A stretch of 64,000 nucleotides of DNA from assembly GCA_947000775.1 (NCBI GenBank), contig CAMQGK010000565.1, positions 5,546,501 to 5,610,500 of the forward strand, in the 5' to 3' direction. Position 1 is the stretch's first letter. Every line of letters starts with the position of its first letter. The translations under genes and the position numbers were made by a program. This DNA comes from Pterois miles. Taxonomy: Eukaryota; Chordata; Actinopteri; Perciformes; Scorpaenidae. The notes under the pieces were generated by a model. That model saw only the letters and a list, made by a program, of their open reading frames with translations, ran no database searches and was not told where the DNA came from. This document shows positions 36,948-49,600 of this stretch, piece after piece.

Positions 36948-37605
36948 AACTGAATCTGTATGTATGTGACCTGATTTTTAAGATTTCCATCTGCAGTAGA
37001 AACCAATGGGCTTGGGACAGAGTGCCACAGACATAGCAGGGAAGTCAGAAAGAACTGAGACGGGCATTGTTGGTTTTGGTATTTTAACGGGATTTGTTGA
37101 CAAGAAAAATGTAGAATAACACCAGCTTTATCCTTTAACTTCTCAGTTTACAATCTCATGTTCGGCTGCTGCTTCGGCGTTTTTGTGTACTGTAACGTGC
37201 TGCTCCTGTGCTTTTAGTTTTTAGTACATTTCATTTCACTTCTATACTGAATAGAAGTACCCGAAAACAAAAAGTGTTCCCTGTTCAACATGCCAAGATT
37301 GTTGGGTTTCTCTTCCTCATGTGTTACCTTTCAGAAATGTAGGCTCTTCTGGGCTTGTCAAGGAAGTAGCCTGGCTATGCCTGAGGATCAATGAGTCAGA
37401 ACTTCAAAGGATCCCAACTTGCGAATGTAATGATCTTACTTTTCACTGACAAAGAAATGTTGAAGGCAAGTTCTCATCATGAGGGATTCTGGGTCCTTTT
37501 GGGGTGCAAGATATCGATCGTCTGATGAAGCGGGTGGGTTTCCTGTGCCAGATAAATTTAGCCTTTTGTCAGCCAAATCACAACCGTAAAGATGCCCTCC
37601 TTTCA

Positions 37606-37641
<36 letters not shown>

Positions 37642-40600
37642 CTGCGTTTCCCTTCTTCCTTCCCCATTGACGTGCCACAGTGGCATTGATGCTGCACATC
37701 CTCTTGTCTGACGCCGGAGGTCTCCAGCCTCGGCAGCAGGCTTCATATCCTGCCTGAGGTATTTTTAGCCAGCATGCCCGACACCGCGGGCTTATTTGCT
37801 TACAAAGGACGGCTCCTTTGGTCAGCGGCGTCACTCTTCAAGTAAAGAACCTCTGGTTCTCTTGACACCAGCAGCCTCAGCACTGTTCAGGCTTGACATG
37901 AAAAATACGTTCTGTCTCCCTCTCAGGATGGAAAATAAAACTGAGACCTGCAGCATCATTATTGACAAGAACGGTTCCTCCTGTTGAATTGTTGACAGCC
38001 CTTTTTTGGCAGCTTGCCATTAACCAGCATGTGAAGTGAAGTGCCCCCCTGTGGTCGTTGTTCATGCTTCATTTTTGCAGAGCTTCGATTCAGCTGCCTT
38101 ATTGTCACACTTAAAACCAGGCACAGTTAACTCGTACTAGTGGTAGAAAGTACCACATGGTTTCCATTCAATCCACTGGTAGCATCACAATTCAAGTGTC
38201 TAATGACCATTTGATTTTCTAATGAAATCTAATGGTAGTTACTGGAGATGCAGAAAAAGTGAGGGATAATGAAAGATTCAGATTGCTCTACTTAGTAGAG
38301 CTAGTGTCCATTTTTATTGAAAGTCTTGAGCGCAGGTTTATCCATCTTGTTTAAGAGAACAGATGGATGCATGATGGGTTATTAGTCCAGTGTTAATACT
38401 GTCAACAAGCAGTGATGGAATATACTGTAAGTATTTACATTTACACAGTTACTGTACAACTTTGAGGTACTTGTGCTTTAGTTGGGAATTTTCTTTTCAC
38501 GTTACTTTCTACTTTTACTCCACCACATATCAGAAATATTGTACTTTTTGCTCCACTACATTTATCTGACACTTTTAATAATAATAATAAGATTTTGCAT
38601 ACAAAACACATGAGGAGTTTATGAGATATGTTTTGTTATAAATTAAAAGTATGTACAAATACGGCAGAATGATTAGTTGATTAATCAAACTATTTATTAT
38701 GATGTTTAAATCATTTTTCATATAAAAGTATTCAGTGGTTCCAGCTTCATAAAAGTGATTTGATTGTTTAATTTATTTAATTACTTTTAATTTTGAAGTT
38801 TGGGCTGTTGGTTGGACAAAACAAACCTTGAGAAAGTGTCAGTATTTTCAGACCAAGTAATCAAATTGATTACTAGAAAAGATAATCAGCAGGTTAATCC
38901 ATAATAAAAATAATCATTAGTTAATAGTTAATAGTTAAAAATGAGCTCCACTTCAACCAACTCCAACATTAAAATCCTTATTTTGCATGAATGCATGAAT
39001 AATAATAAACTAATGATGTATATAATAGTAAAAGAGTCACAGGGACATTTTTCTGCATTGAGTAGTTTTACTTTTAATAAGAAATTAACCTGATTATATT
39101 TACTTACTTTTACTTGAGTAACAATCACAATGCAGGACTTTTACTTGTGGAGGAGTATTTTCAAAGTGTGTTATTATTACTTTCACATATGTAAAGGATC
39201 TGAATACTTCATCCACCACTGTCAACAGTTCAGCAGGGAGTTGGCAGTGAAAAAGGGGGTAAACTTGTCACACTAGGTTGAATGCTGATATAACCTGTTA
39301 GTTTTGTGTATTTCAGAGTGTACGGGATCCTTCGGGGGCCTCCATTGCCTTGTACACGGCCAAACTTCATCACCCGAACAAGACAGGCAACCACGTGGTG
39401 CTTCAGGCCCTCTTCTACCTCCTGGACCGGGCCGTGGAAAGGTGAGGACTGTGGGTTTTAGGTAGATACACTAAATATGAAAGAATTTGTAATATAATAG
39501 CTACATTTTTCTTTGAAATTAGCAGTGGCATCCATTTTCCCCCAAGTGTAATGTGTCCTGCTGTAGCACTGGAATCTGGTGCAGGATTTTTACTTAAAAA
39601 CCTTGTCAAATATATCGAGTCCAATACAGATTTATTTATAAAGCACATTTATAAGCAACAGTTGACCAAAGTGCTGTGCAATCCAAATATAGCAAAAACC
39701 ATAAAAACAACAGAGTAAAAACACAAAAGACCTGTTTAAAAGGCAAAGGACGGTAATATAGAGAGGTAACTCTCCATAGTGTTTAAAGCCAAAGAATAAA
39801 AATGTGTTTTAACACAGGATTTAAAACCAGGCAGTGTAGCGGGCAGCCTAACCCAGAGAGGCTACTTATTCCAGAGTTTGGGGGCTACAGCCCAGCCCCC
39901 CCTGTGTTTCAACCTTGATCAAGTAACAACAAGGAGCAGCTGGTCAGCTGACCTGAGTGACACTGATGGGATTTATGTTCGTAAAAGGTCAGAGAGATGG
40001 GTTTGAGCTAGCCCATTTAATGATTTATAGGTAAACAATTACTAAAATCAGTCCTAACAGGATGCCAGTACGGAGGAAATGTGCTCTTGTTGCATGTTCC
40101 TGTTAAAATGCAGCATTCTGCAAGCATGAGAGGGAGGCCTGGCTAACCCCAACATAAAGGACAGTAGTCAGGTCAGGTCAAGATAAAAGCATGTATAACC
40201 CTTTCCAAATCACTAAAAGATAAAAAGCACTTGAACAAGCCAGATTTTAGCACTGTATTTATCTGCGTGTCCAGTTTAAAAATATATCGCCCAATTTATT
40301 TCCAAGTGGGTTAGTTTTCCTTGAGGGAATCCTGAACATATATTTCTAAATTTGACTACACTATTAACAGACCACTTTATCTGTCTTCCATGGTACTGCA
40401 TTTGAAGTTGTGTTACTTTAATATACTATAGTTCAGTTGGTTATTAGCTGACCTGTGTGTTAAGACATCCAGAACAGAAATCATAACTTGTGTTTGCCCA
40501 CAGCTTTGAGACCCAGAGGAATGGCTTGGTGTTCATCTACGACATGGCGGGATCCAACTACACAAACTTTGAGCTGGACCTGAGCAAGAAGATCCTCAAC

Positions 40601-43600
40601 CTGCTGAAGGTTGGACTAACAGCGTTGCAATTTACATATTCACAGTACATGCGTTCATACGTGTACAGTAAATGCTGAACAAAGACGAATATCTGAGAAA
40701 ACAAGACGTATAACCCTGAGAGTGTAGTGCTTATATTAACACTACTACATACAGTATATTGAAAGGAGATAGGTTGAATTATCTGCCGTTGCTGAAAATG
40801 ATTCACTCCTTTCCAGAGTCGGGTTAATACTGTAGCGTTATGTCCTTCATCCTGTGAAGAAGCACATTGATTAAAACCTGGTTGATATCTTAACACAATT
40901 TAGTGCCCATCCAAAAGGCAAAATGAACGGCTCAGCGACCGGGTTGACAAGCTTAAGAATATTAAATCCATACACCACAGCTGTGTAGTACTCAGATGTA
41001 GGCATACTTGCAGGTACCTGCCAAAATACACACCACTAGGTGATTTGTGCTTTACGGATCGAGTAGTGTGTCATCTGGAGTCAATAACTCAGACACTTAT
41101 GTGGCCACATCAGCAGCAACGGCATGTATTTTGTGTCCACATATTGATCCAAAAAATTGACTGTGCTCATCAAATTCAATTAAAAAAATTATATATATAT
41201 ATACACACACACAGGAGTACCACAATATGAATTTAAAAAAAATGAATGAAAGAGGGTGAGCTTCTGTGAGTATACTGTCCAAGTCATGTTTTGTTGATCA
41301 TCTGTTTTATTTCAGACACAACAAACTAGCACATGATTGTCTAAACCATGACTTTCTTTTTTTGTTGTTGTTTTTGTTTAATTTTCAGTGAGGCACCGTA
41401 GTGATACACCTTTAATACATAAATAAAGGGGCTGTCAGTCAATTAAAATATTTAATCGCAAGTAATCACATGATTGCCCATAGTTAATCACGATTAATTG
41501 CAAATTCATTGCACACATTGCAAATATGCTGCTTTATGCAAATAAATGTGTATATTTATTATTTGAAATCAATTAACAACACAAAACAATGACAAATATT
41601 GTCCAGAAAATCTCACTGGTACTGCATTTATTATAAAAAAAAAAAAAAATGTGTGCTGACTTGACTATTACTTGATCCAAACTGTGATGATCATAAAGTG
41701 GGCATGTCTGTAAAGGGGAGACTGGTGGGGACCCAGAGAACCCATTTACATTCACATATCTGGAGGTCAGAGGTCAAGGGACCCCTTTGACAATGCTGAT
41801 GCTATTTTTTTCCCCACCAACATTTTGCATAAGTTTGGAGCGTTATTTAACCTCCTTCCCAACAAGCTAGTATGAAATGGTAGGTGCCAGTGGATTCATT
41901 AGCTTTCTAGTTTCATATGATGCTTTAAAGCCGAGCCTGCTGCAAGCTCCAAAAGATTGATTGGGTTAATGCCTTAAAGAAATTTTTTGGTGTCAAAACG
42001 AATTTGCATTATCGTGTTAACTTTGAAAGCCCTAATAAATACATAAATGTACAATAACTTAAAAACCCTCAGGGCTGCTCCTCTTAACATTCTCACTCAC
42101 GCTCTTTCTCAAATTTCATTCATTCATTCATCCATCCTCACACAACTATGACAACAACCACATTTTTCTCGCTCGTTAGGTCGCTCTGACCCAATAATCA
42201 TTCAGTATCTGTTACATTATTAGTGTGTAGTCTCGCATTTGGACCACCATTTTCTGTCTGAAGTCCCTTTTCCCCTGATTTTTCCTTAATGTAAATTTCT
42301 CCATTTTTCTTTTACTTGTTCTCATCTACTTCATTTCAAAAGCATATTTTTTGTTATCTTTGATATTCTAATCAGGTACTCCTCCTCGGCTTCACTCCCC
42401 TGGGGATTTTCCCAAGCAGATTAAAAGCATGACTTTCAAAGCGGAATGACATAAATCCTGTTGAATCTGGTAGTTTGTTGTAATTCGTGCTGTCTCTCTC
42501 CACCAGGGGGCGTTCCCTGCCAGGCTGAAGAAGGTGTTGATTGTCGGGGCCCCTGTGTGGTTTCGAGTGCCCTACAATCTGCTCAGCCTGCTTCTCAAGG
42601 AGAAACTGAGGGAGAGGGTAAATGGACGACCTCTTTTTCTGACATTAGTTTTTTTAAATTCTGTTTAGTTTATCTCAGTGTCATTGATTGTTGCAAGTGA
42701 TCATTTGATTAGAGGCTTCTCTGCGGCCACTAATCCACATCGCTGGGATGATTGAATCTCAGGAGTCGATCGCCCGGCGTACATCAGCGTCCTTGAAGAA
42801 TTTCATTACTATGGATTAGTGGACGGTCACCTGATGGTCAACTGTAAACTGTGTTTCAGGAAGAATAAGCAAACAAATAAATACTGTTTGACAGTGACAA
42901 TTTGAAAAATGGAAAGAAAGAATATTGATTTCTAGCTGTCAGCAATTTGAGCCCTCAACCACAGGATGGCTTAGTTCACTGGTTCCCAACCTGGGATCCC
43001 GACACCCAGTAGGGGTCGTTAAAGCCTCACAGAGGGTCATGAGGCCTTTTTGATTTTAAGGGGTGTAAGATAAAAAGTTGGTCTATATCACAGCATTTCA
43101 TTCATTTCTGTAAAGAAAACTAAAAGAAATTATTTTTAAAGTTTAGATTATTTAAGATATAAAAACCTCACAGAATAAAGGCACGGTGAAGACCTTAACA
43201 CAAGCTATATTTTTTATTTTCTTCCCTCTCTGCTCAACAGCCTCATCCTGCATTGGGAAAAGTACACAGGTCCCAACCTGTGGTCCGGGCCCCCCTTAGG
43301 AGTGCACCAGAGATCACAGGGGATGTGCTGGGATTTGTCTGCTCTGATGTTGTCAAAATTAGATCTGCACATGTATAACGAAAACCATCATAACTCACTT
43401 CCTGGATAATTTATATGAAAGTCTGTATGTAAAACTATTTAAAAAGATAGTAGGTAGAGAGTAATATTTCAGTACAGATAAAGATCAGGCTAAAATTATT
43501 CGTATTATACTATTTGTAGAATTAGATTCTAGTGCTGGCTGCGTAGGATTGATCCCAACTGGTGTGATCCATTATTTCCAATAACTTCAGAGCGTTGTCC

Positions 43601-46600
43601 AAAAATCAAAATTTATTGGAAAAAGATAGATGTGATAATATCCAAAATTCACAGCTTCTTATCTAACGAAATATCCATATTTGTTGGCAAACTGAGGAGT
43701 TCTAACCAAAGTGGTAGCAGAGCAACAGCCAAGCATCAGGGCGAAGAAAACGTGAAATTTGTCAAAAAAAAGAGGCTTATTAAATATTTGTGATTGTTGA
43801 AAATAAAAAAATACAGAGAACTGACAAGGAAAAGAGGAAAACTAATCTCTGATGCAATATTCACATCTGCTCTAAATTCATCCAAATCACTTGTTTTTCT
43901 CTGTACTGCTATTATTATGCACTGACTATGATATGAAATATCCATAAAATATGTCTCGTAGTCAGAGCTCGATGATAGAATGATAGAAAAGGGGTCCCTT
44001 AAGGAAAAAGGTTGGTAACTAGTGTGTGTGAACTTATTGACCTCTGTCGATCCCTCTCTCCTCTAACTCCAGGTTCAGATGGTTAAAATGGCCGAGCTGC
44101 GCCAGCACCTCCCCAGAGACTGTCTCCCCCAGCACCTCGGCGGCCTGCTGCCTCTGGAGTCGTACAGCTGGAACCAGCAGCTGCTGGCGGGACAGAACGG
44201 CCGGGTGGACCCGGTGGACGAGCTGGTGGGCATTCCTGTGGAAGATGCTTCCATTCACATCCCCGGACCCGAGTCCATGCGCCCGCAGGAGCTGCTGACG
44301 CACCTCGGCAGGCTTCAGCGCTCTGGCATCCATCAGGAGTATGAGGAGCTCCGCAAAGAGCCGCCGCCAGGAACCTTCCACTGTGCACAGTGAGTTTACA
44401 GCAGCAGACGCATCTGCTTAAGACTTCATTTGGAACATGGCCGTTTCATGGGATCATTACTCAAAATAAGGAATATTACACAACTCTCTTACTTATTACT
44501 TTTTGTAAAAGCAATTAATTAGTTTATTTTCCCCCCGGGAACAATTAGAGTCGCTCTATAAAACTAATGTCCTAGTTTAAGCTTGTGTTCATTGGGTGAA
44601 TAATTAAAGTGGACCTCACACTACCAGAAGAGGTAGATAAAATGATGATCTGTTTTGTTAAAGCTGAAACAATTAATTAGTCAATTAACAGAAAATTAAC
44701 CTGCAGATAATTTGCTAATAATTTTAGCAATTTTTCAAGCAAAAATGCCAGTGAATTGATGGTTTCAACTTTAACATTAACCTTTGCACTATTGGCTGTG
44801 TACAGGTCATTCAATATCTCAATAAATATAATATATATCACAATATAGCAGGTTTTCTTGTAATCCAATAAATTAAAAAGACACAGTAAAGCCTATTTTA
44901 TGTATTGTTGTGTAAATTAAATACTTGACAAATGAAAAGTATTTTCTCATTTTAAGAACTTGAGTGCAACAGTTTTAAGTGAAATTACAGCGGAAAAAAT
45001 AAATAAAGATAAGCAATCCATCTTCAACCGCTTATCCCGTTAGGGGTCGCGGGGGGGCTGGAGCCGATCGCAGCTGGCAGTGGGCGAAGGCGGGGTTCAC
45101 CCTGGACAGGTCACCAGTCCATCACAGGACACATAGAGACAGACAAACCACTCTCACATTCACAGCAACAGGCAATTTAGAGTCATCAATTAACCTAAAC
45201 AGCATGTCTTTGGACTGTGGGAGGAAGCCGGAGAACCCAGAGAAAACCCACGCTTACACGAGGAGAACATGCAGAAGAGAACAGAAGAGTCCCAAGTCTG
45301 ATTCGAACCTGCGACCCTCTTGCTGTGAGGCGAGAGTGCTAACCACCGCACCACCGTGCACAAGAGCAATGATAAATATATATACAGTAGACATTTTTAT
45401 ATTTACGTTTTGACAATATATATGGGCATGTTGCCCAGCCCTAGGAGCTAGCAGGCTGGCTACAGTGGTATTTCTATCAGTAAATATATTATTATATTTA
45501 CTATACTTACTTATAATTATTATATATTATTTGTCTACAGATCAGCTTACAATCAGGAGAGAAATCGCTATGGAGACGTGCTGTGCCTCGATCAAACAAG
45601 AGTCCGTTTGAAATCCAGAAGGAACGAGGTGGGTGATTGTTACACTTGTCATTCATATGAAAAGAAAAAGACTGCCGGTTCCATTCATGACTCAGCTGCA
45701 GACAAACGTGCCAAGCGTCAACATTTTGAAAAGCTGCTACAGGTTTTAGTCCAGAAAGTGTAACGGGAGTATTTTCATTCTGTTGTGTTTACTCCTCTGA
45801 AATAATTGAATACTCTGTCAGCCCCATGTAGATAGCTGAGCTGTGCAGTCTCATTCAGGTCATAGCACAATTCACCTTTTAGTGTTTTCTTGAACTGACA
45901 TGATATACTTCAGATTTTGCTCGATCTTTGTAACAAAGCTTTGTTGTTCCCACAGAGATCAGATTACATCAATGCGAGCTTCATGGACGGCTACAAACAG
46001 AGGAATGCATACATTGGTACTCAAGGTAAAACTGTCACATACAGTATATTTATAATTAATGATCTCTGGATTACTGATTTAAAGAGATACTTAAATATTC
46101 ATTTGTGTGTATAGATATGTGGATGGTTTCATGGATTCAAACGAAAACTATAACTGAATATGTTTGTCAGTGATCTAAGACGAGATGGTGACGAAATCAA
46201 TCAATCATTATACATGAACGGTGACGATATCAAACATATATTGTTAAAATAAGAGACTAAAATGTATTTTAAAGTGGTGTAGTAGTCAGGAGGATTGGGA
46301 GTAGCAAAGCTGCAGATAAAATCTTAACTGAAATAAGCTGAATAAAATGAAAAAAATATTATTGTTTTGGCTAGATTAGAGGGCTGCACGGTGGTGTAGT
46401 GGTTAGCGCTGTCGCCTCAAAGCAAGAGGGTCGCAGGTTCGATTCCGGCTTGGGACTCTTCTGTGTGGAGTTTGCATGTTCTCCCCGTGTAAGCGTGGGT
46501 TTTCTCCGGGTACTCCGGCTTCCTCCCACAGTCCAAAGACATGCTGTTTAGGTTAACTGATGACTCTAAATTGCCCGTAGTTGTGGATGTGAGCGTGGTT

Positions 46601-49600
46601 TGTCTGTCTGTATGTGACCTGCGATGGACTGGCGACCTGTCCAGGGTGAACCCCGCCTTCACCCAATGCCAGCTGGGATCGGCTCCAGCCCCCCCTGCGA
46701 CCCCTAACGGGATAAGCGGTTGACGATGGATGGATGGATGGCTAGATTAGATTGACTAAAATGTTCAATATAATCTGATGACTAAGAAAGGACATTTGAT
46801 GCAGGATAAAAACTAATTTTTAAAGAAAAAGTTGATGAAATTAAGAGAACATTTTGACTAAAAGTAATGGCTAAAAAGTTGACTAAATGTAATGACTTTT
46901 CAGTGACTAAAACTAGATAAAATTATTAAACTATGACTAAAACTAACAACCATTTTCATTTTATGTGCATAACAATGATCCACTCTGAGGTCAGTTTTTT
47001 AAATTAAAGAATCGTTAGCAGTAAATGAGCAGCTGAGAATGAAAGATCACAAGTTTATTTTCACCACCATGCCAAAAATTAGTGGTTGTCTTTATTAGTG
47101 TGATGAATGTAGTTCATCGTTAAACTGCAGTCTTAACGTTGGCAGCTTTTAGATTTAGTCTTAGTCCCACTCTTAAGACAAATACCAAAACTTTAGTCAC
47201 ATTTTAGTAATTTTCATCCTTCTTAGTTTGTCTAGTGTTACTCAACGAATTATTTTATCATCATCGGATGAAAAACATGTTGAGTGGTGAAGAATGCAGC
47301 TCGACAGTTACTCCGAGTCCTGACTGCGCTCATTTGTGATGCGTGAGTCAGTCGCACCCACCCAGCCTGTCATGAGAGCTAATCCACACTGCTTGACGTG
47401 CAAAAATATTCATTGATCAACCACCAAAATCTGACCCAATCTGCAGACTTTATGCATTACAGTAGTACAATTGTCAAGACTGAAGACAAGCACAGAGACG
47501 GACTGAGCACCGCTGCAGGCAGCGGTATTGCATATTTGATATTGTCATTCATTAAAACTGTTTAAATGACGTCAGTGCTGTTTTGAAAAAAGGTCGTAGT
47601 CGAACAACGTTCATCATAGTTTTCGTCAACTAAATCAACACGTTACACTGATCACTGAGTGAACTGAAGTGATGTTAATGTGCTTTGAATCTCCTGTTGT
47701 ACTTGTGTAGGACCACTGGAAAAGACCTATGGTGATTTCTGGAGAATGGTCTGGGAACAAAACGTGCTCATTATCGTCATGACAACCAGGTAATTTTAGT
47801 AGATTTTTTTTTTTTGAAATGCCAAATATAATTTGATATACAGTACATATAACTAAAACATATAACGTGTTAACTGAGTCTGGAAAAGGTGCCAGCTTCT
47901 CCTTTTTAGACAATTATAACTGTGACTTTATTAAATATATTTATTTATTTCATGAAGTATGTCGTGTCTCTGTGCTGCAGGACAGATGAGGGCAGTCGGA
48001 GGAAGTGTGGACAGTACTGGCCTCTGGAGGAAGGGGGGCAGGAGGTCTATGGACACATGGCAGTGGTTAACCAAAGGGTGGACCACCACACCCACTACAA
48101 CCACACCACCCTTGAACTGCACAACACTGAGGTACCACTGAAAGAATGTGCATTGCAACAGGAACGTGCATGTTGCAACAATCTTCAGTTTGTTAACGAC
48201 CATACTAGATTCATATCTGCATTAGATATTGTTTAAAGTTCTGGCCCACAAATAGCTATAGTTAGATCCATCTTCCTCTCTTTATCTGGGTCAGCTGGAA
48301 ACAGGAAGCAATGTAGTCCAGATGTCCCTTTTTAAACAAATTAGACACAAAGTGTTAATTAGTAAAAATTTAGAGCTATTGATGTTTTTTTTTTTTTTTT
48401 TTACTTTGCACAGAGCCAAGCTTGTTTCCGGTATTTACTTTATGCTAAGCTAAGCTAAATGCCTGCTGGCTCCGGCTTAATATATAGTGTACAGACATGA
48501 GAGTGGTATTGATTTTCTTATCCATCTCTTGGCAAGTAAGCATATTTTCCTTTAATGGTGCTATTAAGCCATATTTCAAGAGCGTGACGTACAAGAAGCG
48601 TGCAGCTAAAGTCATCTTTTATCCATTCAGACATGCGAACAGAGACAAGTGAGTCATTTCCAGTACCTCAGCTGGCCCGACTACGGCGTTCCCACCTCAG
48701 CGGTGACTCTCATTGATTTCCTGGGAGCTGTGAAGAGACAACAGAGGAAACTGGTGAAGGGTTTGGGACTTCAGTGGGCGGGCCACCCACAGGGACCCCC
48801 AATGGTGGTTCACTGCAGCGCAGGGATTGGGAGAACAGGTGAGATCTTGAGATGGTATAAATGCCTGAATTTGCCTTTTTAAGGGAGTATTAACAACCCT
48901 TAGCTGTGTTTCCATCAACATGTTGTATTTTTATGTGTATTTTTAAAGCATGGCATTAGAAAAGCTTTATGGAAACAGTCAAATTCAATACAACTGCCTC
49001 TGTCATGCAAAAAGAGTTTTTTACTGGCTTGTGGTGGGTGGGTTTTGCCTGTATCGACGAGGAGTTGATGTGCTAAATATTTTATGGAAACCAAATAAAT
49101 TCTGACATAGCGATCATTTAACTGACATGACTGATCAGCTGTTTCCACTGTTGACGTCTTTCTTCAAGTGCTGCTCGATTATGGCAAAAGTCATAAGCAG
49201 TTATTTTTGTCAATATTGAGACCCCTATTATTTAACACGATTATTTATTGACTTTGGAAACATGCATTGAGAAAGAACATGTTGTAGCCTATAATTTAAA
49301 GTTAAATGCATCGGTCTGGTGCTCTTTGAGAGCAAAACTAAGAGGAGGATGAAGAACTTTGTGTTCTTGTAAACAGTTTTGTGCTGTGGTAATAAACAAT
49401 TTATTCAGACATATTAGTTGTATAAATATGAATGCAAAAAAAAAAAAGTCCCACCCACAAAGCATGTGTTTCAAGACGAGTTAGGTGGATTGCCAACAAC
49501 TGCACTGAGGATGATCCATCCCGGTGAGGTCTGGGCGAGCGGTGCTGTAAAGCGCCGACCTAGATTCAGCCACAGCACACCTCCACAGATGAAATTCGCC

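Noticed and set aside
40610..40615. Suspected wrong exon 5 donor (GTTGGA)
   Set aside because: Although weak, it is the only donor that keeps the phase and the LNLLK/GAFPARLKK junction identical to human.
44034..44388. Two long minus-strand frames over ptpn9 exon 7
   Set aside because: Shadows of a GC-rich real exon on the + strand.
45204..45413. Open frames in the SINE copies, also 46417-46723 and 57539-57736
   Set aside because: They are translations of the SINE body. The shared peptide in several places reflects the repeat, not a gene family.
46391..46446. tRNA gene
   Set aside because: The A- and B-box-like motifs belong to the tRNA-derived head of a SINE; the acceptor and anticodon stems do not fold as a functional tRNA would.
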